Source: Scleromitrula shiraiana (taxonomy: Eukaryota > Ascomycota > Leotiomycetes > Helotiales > Sclerotiniaceae). From it: a stretch of DNA of 64,000 nucleotides. The translations under genes and the position numbers were made by a program. Where the stretch lies: positions 682,001 through 746,000 of the forward strand of contig JABELC010000006.1 of NCBI GenBank assembly GCA_028455995.1. Reading direction: 5' to 3'. Shown here piece after piece: positions 1-11,102 of this stretch (positions within the stretch are counted from its first letter, which is position 1; each line of letters opens with the position of its first letter). The notes under the pieces were generated by a model. The model was not told the DNA's origin and did not search any database. It was given only the letters and a program-made list of their open reading frames with translations.

Positions 1-2979
1 CTATAATACCGCCGCCAACCGGCCGACCAGCTTGCTTGCTTGCTTGCTTGACATTCTTTGTCCGTGCTTATATTTGGGAGAATTATCCGAGATTATATCT
101 TACTGTGCTGTTATCATCATTATCATCATCGTGGTTGTTATATCATTTCATGAGTCTTTAGGTTCGGTCGATTACGAGATCGTGGAATATGTAGAATATT
201 CTGTTTTCTCTCTCGTCTTTTTGTGTTTTGGGGGGAGGAGGGGTCTAGGTATTGTGTCGTGTCGTGTTGTATGTTTGTATGCAGTAGGTATATTGAGATT
301 TGAGATGGATTGTTGATATGATGGAGGTTGGTATTAAAGCAACTAATCAGTCAGTCAGTTGGTTGAGAAAGTTCTCCAAAAACACACGCGCGCGAATGGG
401 TAAGTTTCTCTCTATTTCTTGGGGTTTAGTTTTGACAAGTTGTACAGTCGTGCATTGTATTGTATTATATTTTATTGTAGGAACAAGGTTTCCATCCTGT
501 TATTTTTGTTCTATCACTGTACTTTTCCTTCGAGTAACCTTCTACCTACCCATCATCCATCCCCATCTCAATCTCAATCTCATACACACCACCCACCACA
601 CACGAAAACATCCTCCTCCCACCCTTCCACTCTTTCCACCACCAGGATACCAGAGCTTCGAATTTACCTCATCCCAAGACTCCCAAGCCTTTCCTACTAT
701 ACTACATTATGCCTTATCCCACTCACAGCTATCGCCTATGTATACTTAGTCCAATGTACCACCCCACCACCACCACCACCACCATCATCATCACATCAAA
801 TATCAAAGCAACATCCCACACTACCCACCCATTGTCACCTGTAAAATCTTATATCTTATAATTCCAAGTATATCCCAGCGTTTCAAGACCAAAAAGTGAT
901 ATTTCCACGAGGAAACCAATCACACGAGAGAAGCGTGGGAAGCATAGATACATAGATATCACATTTCTTACAACCGTGAGTGAATTCAGAATGATTCATT
1001 TTGGGTGTCTGTGTCTGTGTCTGTGTTGTGTCTGTCAGTAATTAGGAGTTTTTAATCTCCGAGAATGAAAGGATGGGAAAGGTGCCGGGCGCCTTGTCCT
1101 ATCAACCAGCTTCTTGGCATGGACGATACGGGTATTAAGTACCTAGGTAGAGGGTTGGATGTAACCCTCTTTTATTTTGTGTGAATGATAGTGTGGCATG
1201 GTATTGTGTTGACTTACTGAGCCACAGGAGATTGATGATGGGATGGATGGATGGGTAGATGGTTTCGTGGCGCCGTTATGTTATGGTGGTATATTAGAAC
1301 GGAACGTATGATATTTGTTGTACTGCAGATAGATTATATACTACGATACAATCCATGTTTTCCGAAATATTCCATTGTATGCTACGCAGCCAGCTAGCTG
1401 GGCATTGGTTCCTAAGTTATTGTTTATATTTATCTTACAACAGGAAAATGGATGGATGGTTTCAATGGTTCATCTCGTCGTATTAGTCCTACAACTCATG
1501 TAACTCCAAGCCATGCTGATGATTTTTCTTAGTAAAAAGTGAAGTGAAAGGAAGAGCAAGTAAATTTTCTTATGTGGAGTTTCCGAGTTCCCCTTTTCGT
1601 AGATAGCTTCGCCTCTTTTTCTCTACTCACCTTCATTTCTCCCCCTCATCTTCCCTTCCCAAATCATTTTCGTTGCCCTCGGTTTCTCTTTCCCCCTTTA
1701 CCTTCTTGTTCCACGTCATCCCCTTTCTCATCGCCCTCGCTCAATGCTCTTGCACCATCGAGCATTGCAAATCTCCCATTTGTGTTCCTTCATCACACTT
1801 GATTATCTTTCTCACTCTTCCCTCTCGTCATCTATCTCCATTCGTTTTATAGTCTCAGATGCGTAGTGTTAGATATAGAGTCGGAGAGAAGAGGGGAAGA
1901 GTAAAGGTGAAGATATAGAGCTATCTAGTTTCCGATACTAATCCCACCCCATGACGTCCCGTCCCATCTCATCCATCTTCATTCTCATCATCATTATGTG
2001 CATGCACGTGTGGTGGACTAAGCAGATACGGTGTTAGTCCAGGGGAGTTGGGAAAGGGGATGGGAGGTAGAGGTAGAAGACAGAAAGTAAAGGGAAGGAT
2101 TATGAAGTCTATAAAATGATAAATCATTGGTATAGGTATCATAGTAATACGTATGTATGAATTGAGTTGATGAAGACGGTGGAATGGAACAGGATAGGAT
2201 AAATAGGGTAAATAGGAGGAGAAAAGAAAAGCAAGAAGAACGGGATCTTTACAGAGCATACTCTTCTTGCATATATACATTTCCTAATCCAATTATGCAG
2301 ATAGCCAGACAGGTAGGCAAATAGACGAATAGGTAAGCAAGTAGGTAGCTATCAAGTAAGCAAGCATAGCTCATAGTCAAACCAGATGAAGTCAAGTAAA
2401 GGCAAAGAAATGTATATATCCCATTCTATCTATGATCTGATGCAATGCACAATCAACCGATCACAATATATTCTCATCACTTTCTTTGCCCAGCTATCTC
2501 CTCTCTTCTCCCCCCCTTTATCGATAATCATCCTCACCATGCACATATATGAGATACGAGAAACCCAGAGCAGTTCTGCGCCTGACCGACCAACCTACAC
2601 CCAGCACCAGCACGATTAATTGTTCTCAAGGAAAAACCATCATTCATCTATTATTTCTCAAAGTATGAAACGGAAGTAAGAGAAGAACAAGAAGAATAGG
2701 AGAAGAAACATCATCAATATTTTTTTATAGTTAACTTGCTTGCTATAATATGGATTGGATCGAATGGATTTGATTTCAATTTTCTTCGAAAAAAGCATTC
2801 ATTTTAACTAGACAGACATTTGATTTGGCCATTGCTATATCAGCCGAAAAAAAGGAAAACAAAAAGGAGAATAGAGGAAAGCGATTTTCTTTTTATTGGT
2901 TTGATAACACATAGCATATGGAAAGAGTACGTGATAAAGGAGGAGGGAAAACAAAAAGATGGAAACATTTCATCTCTCT
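1..2979. other. Gene-poor left flank
   Basis: No convincing coding region is visible in these 3 kb. Open frames are short, low-complexity (Pro/Ser/Thr/His from pyrimidine-rich strands) and lack splice-compatible partners. The stretch holds a (CTTG)5 tract at 31-50, a CCA/TCA trinucleotide tract at about 764-793 and long pyrimidine tracts at about 1600-1830. It is downstream of the minus-strand SUB2 gene, so its right end probably carries the SUB2 3' UTR. The rest may be promoter or UTR of a gene outside the window. Confidence 0.5.
31..50. repeat. (CTTG)5 microsatellite
   Basis: Five perfect tandem copies of CTTG are read directly from the sequence. Confidence 0.9.
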
Positions 2980-4951
2980 CTAATCAGTCTTGGTGTATGC
3001 AGCGGAATCGACACCACCTTCGGGGTATTCTCTGTTTAAATTGATTAGTACAGATGTAAATAAGTAAAAAATAGGGGAAGGAAATATCTTACGGAAGAGC
3101 AACCTCGAATCTCTTTTCAACAGCCTTGAGAACCTCTTGGTCTGCCTCACTGCTAACGAAAGAGATGGCAAGACCCTTGGTACCGAAACGACCGGCACGA
3201 CCAACACGATGAAGGTATGAATCTGCATCTAATGGAAGATCATAGTTGATGGCCAAGTTGATCTTGTTGACATCAATACCACGACCAAACACATCAGTGG
3301 CTACACAAATACGCTTGTTGAAATCCTTAAAATCGTTGAAACGCTTGATACTATTTATTTGTCAGCTAAATAGTTCCTTTTAGAAGAGAAGAAGAGGACT
3401 AACCGTTCTTCTTGGCTGACACCAGAGTGAATTGCAACTGATGGGAAGTTACACTCGCGCAAGAGTTTGTCGAGTTCAGTGGCTCGGACAGTACTCTTGA
3501 CGAAGATGATGACCTGGTTGAAAGAAAGTTCATCAAGAAGTTCGTTGAGACGACGATTCTTCTCTTTCTCTTCTAACTTGATGTAGTATTGTTGCAGACC
3601 ATAAAGGGTAAGTTTAGTCTCGTTGTCGATGTAAATCTCTAGGGGGTTTTGCATGAACTTCTTGCAGATAGGTCGAACCTCTTGAGAGAGGGTAGCACTG
3701 AACATCATGACTTGTTTTTGTTGTGGTGTCGCTCGGAAAATCTCTTGGACATCGCGGCGCATATCTGAGTACAGATTAGACATTGAATCATTATCACGTA
3801 GATTTTGTACTTACCAATTTGATCCAACATCTTGTCACATTCATCAAGAACGAAAACTTTGACGCTGTTAAGGCGAAGGTGTTTGTCTCTGACAAGAGCG
3901 TTCAAACGACCTGGAGTGCCAACGATAATGTGTGGGTGAGTCTCGGGATTTTTCAATACCTCGACATCCTTGGTAATTGAGACACCACCATAGAAAACAC
4001 CAATCTTCACATCTGGCATGAAATGGCAGAAACGTTGATATTCGTTTCTAATTTGATAAGCCAACTCACGGGTGTGGCACATCACAAGTACGGATGTTTC
4101 GCCGGCGACTACCTCAACTTGTTGTAAAGTTGTGAGGACGAATACTGCTGTCTTACCAAGACCAGATTTGGCTTGGCAAAGAACATCTGTTCCAAGAATT
4201 GCTTGTGGAATACAGACTTGCTGAACTGTAGTGATCGGGCCGAAGTTAGATAAAATGTTCTGAAAATGAATAGTGAGGTGCAAGAGATCGCAACGTCCGT
4301 CCATCTAAAGCAATGTACATCCACAACGCAACACCCCAATAAATCAAAGATCGAACGAAGCAGAGGCCTGATCTTGACCTTTAAAGGCGCAAATCATCCA
4401 CCTTACAACACACGTAACAACAAAGTCGTCGATGTCGAGTCAATCCTGGAAGTCTCTCGGCATACTATTTTGCGCGTATCTCCTACGTCTTGCCAGCAAT
4501 GACATGCCGCTTTCTCTTGAGATTTTCGCCTTAAGCGCATATTTGCCATCAAATCAATTTTTTTTTCGGGCCAGAAGAGACATTCCAGGACCGATCGTGA
4601 CTTGATGATGTATTGACCAGAGAGAGTTTTCAATCTTGCTTGCGAGATGGACGGACGCGCTGCAAGGACAATGATGGAGCTTAGGGATGAAAGTTATGAC
4701 TAACCCTCCGAAGGATGTTCGAATCCGCACCAGGAAATGGCTCGTAGAAGCTCCGGCTTCAATAAAAATTCGCGAAAACCAGTCGAGTGAATACCAACAT
4801 AACTGCCCTTCTTGGCCGCATTTCCAGACACAGTCAAATTTCCTGTATCTCCCTTTGGACCTCCGTTTGCGGCGGTAGCTGGTGCTGGTGCCTCTGTAGT
4901 TGCGAGCTCCTCATCGGAGTAATCGATCAAATCTTCTTCACCGGCAGACAT
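2980..4951 (-). CDS. sub2: ATP-dependent RNA helicase Sub2 (UAP56)
   Basis: DECD-box RNA helicase of the TREX complex, acting in the nucleus in spliceosome assembly and mRNA export. Five exons join in phase: 4705-4951, 3815-4225, 3404-3764, 3093-3350 and 2980-3031, giving 442 aa, the usual length of Sub2. Visible motifs are the acidic N-terminus (MSAGEEDLIDYSDEE), helicase motif I (AKSGLGKTAVF), the diagnostic DECD motif II, SAT motif III and the motif VI segment HRVGRAGRFG. The C-terminus EYPEGGVDSAAYTKTD is typical of the family. The ATG at 4951 gives the canonical N-terminus. Intron 1 is unusually long (479 nt) and lies just before the segment VQQVCIPQAILGTDV. The gene is divergent from RPR2. 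Identification is very secure. Confidence 0.96.
4226..4704 (-). other. Long first intron of sub2
   Basis: This 479-nt intron has donor GTTAGT and acceptor CTACAG, with phase-1 flanks that rejoin GAG-GTT-CAG. Other introns in this window are mostly 40-100 nt. It interrupts the codon after the segment CGFEHPSE. Open frames inside it have no family resemblance and are taken as chance. Confidence 0.8.
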
Positions 4952-5490
4952 TTTGTTGAATTTGTGTTGAAATTGGGTTATTGAAAGGTGAAGTTGGTTT
5001 TCGAAGATTGAGATCTCAATGAAAAGATCTCGTTTTCTGAAGTTGTTAGAAGTGTATCAAAAGTATTGCGATATTAAACAAATAAAATGAGGAATAAATC
5101 TTGATGATGGAGGTCGTGATTTGAAAGGTTGTAGATGAATGAAGGAAAAGATTGTTGAAAGAAAGGAAGATGAGTGAGCGCGATTTAGTAAGGGATTGCT
5201 TTGGCGGCGCGGCTGTAACTTTTGACACTAGTGAGACGACTCACGTGTGTAGTTAGCGCAAGGCTTAGTCATCCATTCCATAGATATCCACGTTTTATCG
5301 TCACTGATTTATTAATTCAAGCAACAGAAGGTCTTTTCTTTTCTCCATTCACAAATCACATACTGGAACTTTAACAATAGCACATCTCTTACATATATTG
5401 CAACCCAGAAATTTTTGGGGGTGGGATAATCTTGCCCCTCATTTTCACTACATATTTCACGAGGGTTATTTGAAGGCGACAGGATACAAA
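4952..5490. promoter_or_regulatory. Divergent promoter region sub2 / RPR2
   Basis: The ATGs of sub2 (minus, 4951) and of the RNase P subunit gene (plus, 5491) face away from each other over 539 bp. No other gene fits between them, so both promoters and 5' UTRs must lie here. No specific factor site is claimed. Confidence 0.7.
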
Positions 5491-5982
5491 ATGGCAAAGG
5501 CTCGGTCCACCAAAGGAACCCCGAAAATCCAAAATAAGATATTATATAGTAGGGTCTCTTACCTCTATCAAGCGGCAACTTATTTAGCAAAGTATGAAAA
5601 GGGTGGTGATCATGTCACTACCGCCAAAGGTTCATCTGGCTCTGCAACAGATCCTGTGGGTGGAGTAGCCGATGTCTCCAATCCATGTCAACCTTTATCT
5701 CGTCGATTGATATCAGACCTCCGCACAGTTTCACAGAAAGGAGTGATGCGCTTATCATCGACTATGAAGAACTCCATTTGTAAGAGTTGCCAGACAATGC
5801 TAATAGATGGATCAACAAGTACAACTAAAATTGAGAACAAAAGCAAAGGCGGAAGAAAGCCTTGGGCAGATGTATTGGTTCGCAAATGCAACACTTGTGG
5901 CCTAGAAAAACGATTCCCGATGGCAACAACAAGACAACCAAGGAGACCAAATCGTCCGGTATTAAAATCTCATACTACCTAG
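5491..5982 (+). CDS. RNase P/MRP protein subunit, Rpr2/Rpp21/Snm1 family
   Basis: Intronless gene for a 163-aa protein of the Rpr2/Rpp21 family, a zinc-ribbon subunit of the RNase P ribonucleoprotein that trims tRNA 5' leaders in the nucleus. The zinc-binding pairs are visible as CKSC (residues about 94-97) and CNTC (about 133-136), followed by a basic tail. The N-terminal segment ILYSRVSYLYQAATYLAK corresponds to the helical region of the family that precedes the ribbon. The ATG at 5491 is preceded by ACAAA, a reasonable fungal start context. Snm1 (MRP-specific) is the alternative paralogue; the size and the helical start favour the Rpr2/Rpp21 side. Confidence 0.85.
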   Translation: MAKARSTKGTPKIQNKILYSRVSYLYQAATYLAKYEKGGDHVTTAKGSSGSATDPVGGVADVSNPCQPLSRRLISDLRTVSQKGVMRLSSTMKNSICKSCQTMLIDGSTSTTKIENKSKGGRKPWADVLVRKCNTCGLEKRFPMATTRQPRRPNRPVLKSHTT

Positions 5983-6424
5983 TCTCAATTCTTGAGCCTC
6001 GTGCTTGAAGTCTGCTGCTATTTAGAACCTGTTGAGTTATGATTTTCCCACTCTTTAAGCTTCATCTTGATATCAAAAAACCAACGCTGTTTATTTGAAT
6101 ATTGGATCAGATGATAGGTTATAAAGTCGGGTAGATTATGGTATTACGTTGTAATGATCAAGAAACACGCATCCAACGTTATTGCTCTATTGGCGCAAAT
6201 GCTAAAATTGATATTGGAACATTCAATACACTTGACTCTCTTTGCTCTGTCAAGAGCATTAGCTTTTTCTCGAACTGGAACGGGCAATCTCGTTCTGCAA
6301 CTAAGTTCTTTCTACATTTGATTCCTAATGAGATTCCACCATTATAAGTCTTAAAAAATCTATGCTCGTGCTCAAAGTTCTTCGACTTAGAATATAATAA
6401 GCACCGTCAAAAAAGAATATTTCT

Positions 6425-7265
6425 ATGGATTCTCCAAGTTTACCTCACTTTCCATTCGAGGAGTTGTCCGAGAAACTGCGCTATAAGGATGATAGCTTCA
6501 GTCTGGCCGATGATACAGCCGGTGCTCTCGCAATCACCCACGCACTTTCAACGAGCTCAGTACTCTGTCAAGAAGCTCGTGCTTGTAACAATGATCATGA
6601 CGCGGTTATTACAGCTGATAATCTAAGTGCCTTTATGAAACTTCCATGGCCTCATCGTTTCGCTCTCAAGAATATCACGATGGTGGGCGAATTTCCCGCA
6701 AAGTAAGTCTCCAAGCATTGATGAATCCTAACATCGGATCAAACTAACATACCAACCAAATAGCCGGCTTAAAACTCTCCTAATTTTTAACAGCATCGAA
6801 ATACTCACCCTCGATTATTCTACGAGTAGCGGTTCACATGGATTTACTGACTTGATCATGATATTGAGCATGTTCCAGCAATCAAAAAATCGACAAAAGC
6901 TCATACTCATTGCCGTGGCACCTCTACATGCTCCGACTCAGGACGAGTTCAACATTTACCGAAGTTATGTTATCAGCGAACTTAGTTTCAATGCTCCAAG
7001 CCTTATCGATCGAGGCCTCCAAACCACAATCGATCTCCGAAGCTTCGGCGACAACTTAAATTCGGATGAAGTGAGAAGGAATGGTATTGCTTCTGTTCCC
7101 GAACAAGCCCTCTTGGCGCATGCATACATCCACCGCCTGCAAAAATTGGGAATTGATTACTTCGATAAATCCATTGGTGAAGCCAATACTCGTTTAGGAG
7201 TCCCTGGGAGACTCGAGCGTGTATCCCCTCTCCAATATCCAGAGATCTGGTTCTGGGAAGTATAA
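6425..7265 (+). CDS. Hypothetical protein, two exons, 259 aa
   Basis: Family not recognised. Exon 1 (6425-6702) and exon 2 (6764-7265) are joined through a 61-nt intron with donor GTAAGT, a CTAAC branch site and acceptor AATAG; phase 2 is conserved and the spliced frame stays open to the stop. The protein starts MDSPSLPHFPFEELSEKL and ends LQYPEIWFWEV. Its amino-acid composition is balanced and globular, with no signal peptide, membrane helix or low-complexity tract. The short segments LKNITMVGEF and IEILTLDY, which look like beta-strands, resemble the leucine-containing repeats of fungal F-box-type proteins, but this is only an impression. The gene model itself is well supported. Confidence 0.7.
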
Positions 7266-8543
7266 AAGGACAATGTTTGATCACTCTTACTGTCTATAAT
7301 TGTTTTCAGGCTGTGATTGCAGAATGTTGGATTCAAGCGGTTCCTTTTCTTGAGTCGAGTATTACTATGATTCTAGTACAGGGGTTAGTTTAGTTACTCA
7401 AATAAATAAGTCCTCTCTAAGCTCTATTTGTTAATGATTCTTTGATTATGTGTGTGCTTTGATGTGATATGAATCACAGCATGGCATGCTGTTCTACGAT
7501 GCAAAACCAAATATATTTGTCCAATTCTTCAAAATCTCAAGAATCCCAACGTGTTGAGGGAATATTAGGGATACAAATGGAGAAAATGAATGAGTGCAAG
7601 GACGCGAAGGCTGGAACCCAGACATCAATATTTAACTATTACCTACTGTTGATTACAACCACAATGGCACAATAACCTACACCCACCAATACCGCATTTA
7701 TCTCCTTTTCCCCGTCCCTCATATCAATCAAGCAATCAATCGCGTTGTACATGAGATAAACATCCATACCATCCACCTTAACTAAGCCCGAGAATCTACC
7801 TACCTAGTATTAAGCTACTACTGTACTATATCCATCTCATTTCTGCAGTTTATCATACTGACGGTGCACGTGGTTAACACGTGCCTTCTGCACGTGCGTA
7901 TTATATCATAGTATAGTTGACGTGGCCTTACGGCCACGACCCACTCTTTTACTTAGAATATATGTTTTATACAGTACAAATTGTTGTTAACAACTTACCT
8001 AAGTAACCCCAACACATACAACTCAATACCCTGACTGATGAGTCGCTAGTATAGGGTAGGGTGTTCATCCAATTTTAGATAGTTGGTAGATAGTAAGATT
8101 ACTACTCATGATTTGATATTGGGATTTTCTATTGGGTTCTCGGGATTGATTGGAGAGGTGTTGATAATGATATGGATATTGTGACTGTAGTCTTCGGGGA
8201 GATTGAGCCGGAAGCGGGAGTTAGTGTGGAGATACTCGGTAGTTGAACGGATATTTTAAAAGCTACGAGAAAGAAAATTCAGATCAAGTCAAGATCATAT
8301 CATGCTCAAGGAGAACACTCATCCAGCGGGTATGCACGGTATCAGATCCTCACAATACACGAAGTCAAAATGTAGGTGCGAAGATATTGATATTGTCTGT
8401 CGCGATTTATGTAGTCATTTCCTTCCTAATGAACCCATTGATATCATAAAAATATAATTTCCCACACTCCCAACTAAAAACAAGAACATTGCCTGCCAAA
8501 TGCAAAGGTATCATTCATATCATCGTTCGAACATTAAGTCGAT
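7266..8543. other. Convergent intergenic region with palindromes
   Basis: This stretch lies between the 3' ends of the plus-strand orphan gene and the minus-strand Hsp9/12 gene. No protein-like ORF is seen. It holds a palindrome and CACGTG cluster at 7866-7938, listed separately. Confidence 0.5.
7866..7938. repeat. Cluster of palindromes with CACGTG cores
   Basis: Three dyad elements lie within 73 bp: GCACGTG-GTTAA-CACGTGC at 7866-7884, GCACGTGC at 7890-7897, and CGTGGCC-TTAC-GGCCACG at 7921-7938. The first two contain three CACGTG E-box cores. They may be bHLH sites, or they may fold as hairpins in the 3' UTRs of the two convergent genes. Confidence 0.6.
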
Positions 8544-8989
8544 TTATTTGTTTCCAGTGAGGGAACTGGCTAACCCTAGAGTATTAGTATTTGGATGGCC
8601 ATCTCAAGAGGTGGAAAGAGGAAGAAACATACTAGCATTGTTGATGGACTCGCCAGCAGCATTCAAGGTGTTGCTAGCAGTGTCGGTGACGGAACTGAGA
8701 AGTCCGCTACCCTCCTTTTGAGCATCATCGGCACCGCTTCGTGTAGAATCAGCTGCCTTTTGAGTGGTTGACTTGGAGTCGCCTAGAAGGATCTGTGGTT
8801 AGTTTGATGTATACAAGGGAGAACTAGATATCATTCGTGAAGAAACTAACTTGGTTGAGCAGCACCAGCAACCTTGTCGGTAAGTCCAGAACCCTTCTCT
8901 GTGACCTTGTCGGTGGTAGACTTTTGAGAGTCGGGAGTAACCTTCTCCTCGATTTGGTCGGAAATAGGCTTGCGGAGAGAGTCAGACAT
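8544..8989 (-). CDS. Hsp9/Hsp12-family stress protein
   Basis: Small hydrophilic, probably intrinsically disordered heat-shock protein of the Hsp9/Hsp12 family, known to be stress-induced and membrane-associated in yeasts. Three exons (8851-8989, 8633-8782, 8544-8575) join in phase to 106 aa. The N-terminus MSDSLRKPISDQIEEKVTPD and the two KSTT-containing repeats (SQKSTTDK and DSKSTTQK) are the family signature. Donors are GTTAGT and GTATGT; intron 2 has a TACTAAT branch site and a CTAG acceptor. If intron 2 is retained, the frame ends at a TGA at 8604-8606 instead, so the last 10 residues are the least certain part. Confidence 0.88.
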
Positions 8990-9518
8990 TTTGTTGAAGA
9001 GGTTTTGTAAAACTGGTTTGTTTTTTGAAAAAGTGTTTTTGAAGTTTGAAGATTGAGTTTGAGTTTGAGTTTGTTGATGTGTATGAAGAAGAAGAGAACT
9101 GCATTGAAAGGAAGAAGCACCTCCTTATATACTTCAAGATTGAGAGATAAAAGGCACTAGCCATCAGGTATCACCTCATTCATAATCTCCAAACCTGCTT
9201 GAATGCAAACAAACACACCCATTTCATTGTGGGGTACCTACACGATCCCCGGGTAGAAAAGTGGTGAAGTATACTTGATAAATGACGTTTTTATTGTTTA
9301 TTCATTGCCCTATGGTGCCTCCACAAAATGCATGAAGCAGTTTTCAGATATCTATTGTAATATTGTGAAGTTCTTATTCGTGGGATGTGATCCGGGTAAA
9401 AAGCCTAGATTATCATACCATACCATTCCATGGAAAACTATGTAAAAGAATATGGGGAATTTCGAAAATACCATGTCCAATATCTTACACCTTGTTTGAA
9501 AATGTAGATGTGATCAAG

Positions 9519-9770
9519 ATGTCGTCTACCAGTATAAGATGTTATGAGGAGGGGAAGTGGGGGAAGGATTTAAACGCCTCAGAAGGCTACAAGTTTGATA
9601 TTCCGTATGATGTAATTGGGTTACAGGGGGCTGGGTTTTTGACGAACATGTTTGCAAAGTGTGGCACAGTGGCTGATGTCATTGTTGGTGGAGATATTCT
9701 AACATTGAATCCAATTTTTTTAGATGAAGAAGTGGAATTTGTGTGGGGAGAAGAAGATCGTGTGATGTGA
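9519..9770 (+). CDS. Small hypothetical ORF, 83 aa
   Basis: Open frame with an ATG at 9519 encoding a protein with globular composition (segments GYKFDIPYDVIGLQGAGF and EEVEFVWGEED). No family is recognised. The frame is also open upstream to about 9387 but without an ATG, so it could be the 3' exon of a longer gene or a gene remnant. No splice partner was found. Whether it is a real gene is uncertain. Confidence 0.35.
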   Translation: MSSTSIRCYEEGKWGKDLNASEGYKFDIPYDVIGLQGAGFLTNMFAKCGTVADVIVGGDILTLNPIFLDEEVEFVWGEEDRVM

Positions 9771-11102
9771 AACAATCAATCTTGATTTCTTGGATGTACA
9801 ACATTATTGAAGTTGGACGGGTGTAGAAAAGATAATGACACAATAGTTACAAATTATGTTGCGTTAATAAGATATGATGGCATCCATGGTTTAAATGAGT
9901 TGCGAAATCTCACAACACCTTCCTTTCGGGATGTTGAGGGGTGTACTTTCTGGATGTATCTTACGTCGTGTTCATTTGGTTGAAATGATGAAATGAATTT
10001 GCCCTGAATGATAGGAGAAGAAGGTACGAAGATATGTATCCTCTTTAGACGAACCTCTTAAATATGCATATGCTATTGACAATAGAGTTTGATAGACGGG
10101 AACTTAGATGGTTCGTCCTAAATGCTAAAGGGGCCGTCGCGCTGGAAGCTGTGCGAGACGAACGAACCTTATATGAACCTTACAGAGAAGATAGACACGA
10201 TTTATATGTTACCCAAAACGTGGTAAACGATCATAATTTGCCGGTTGCTGGTTACTCCAGCTGATCATGGTAAAGAGGTACAATGTGTTATGTGTGAAAT
10301 GATATAAGGCAATCGTACAGTCGTACAATGTAGTTATGTTATATCGCTGCTCGTCATTGCATAGGGCAATCGTAGGTACTGGCACTAGAGTGTGTAGTTA
10401 GTCCGTACATTCCACCAGTAACTTCCAAACTCTTTCGAAACAAAATGGAAGCAGCTGCAGTACCTATTATCCACCTGTAATCGAACACAACATTGAAGGC
10501 TAATCAGGCTAAGGCATAGCAGCTGGCTATTATGTACTTATGTATTATCTAACACAACGTCGAAGGTTCAGCACAAGGTTCAACCCATCAGGTTCAATAT
10601 CGGATGCCCAGGTGATTCCCATGTTTTTATTAGCTCAGCTCAGCTCAGTGGCCCCTTCATGCCTCCATTATTCCTAAAAAGTGACCTAGCGAGGCGAGCC
10701 TAGGTATACATCGGATGTCGCTAAAACTATTATTCCATATAATCTCACACTTTCCCTATTTAGTAAATTTGGTTGCTCTGAACAACAAGCACTGTTCCAA
10801 TCAAAACAATAAATTGTAAACCCCACTTACCTTATTATGCAAAGAAGGGGAGAAACAATCTAATCGAAGATCTCTCGTAATGTAGCCCAGAACATTGAAC
10901 AATTGAATAACTTCAGAAAATACTCCCCGCTTCTTCACAAATTATTCTCCTCTCCTCAATTCAATAAACTTAATTATTGTTTGCGAATTGCTTCACTTTT
11001 TCTATTCATTGTTTGAGTGCTCTGCTATCTCGCAGACACGCTTCTTTTCTTGCATACTCTACAAATTGTCCTGCGATAAGGAATTGTTGAGATCAATAAA
11101 CA
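9771..11102. other. Intergenic region and DBF2 promoter
   Basis: No supported gene is seen. A 66-codon open frame at 10064-10264 has no recognisable relatives and no context. The right end, upstream of the ATG at 11103, is pyrimidine-rich, as expected of a fungal promoter and 5' UTR. Confidence 0.5.

Noticed and set aside
300..844. Overlapping plus-strand open frames of about 140 codons
   Set aside because: They translate pyrimidine-rich and CCA/TCA repeat DNA in two frames, and no splice partner or protein-like composition was found.
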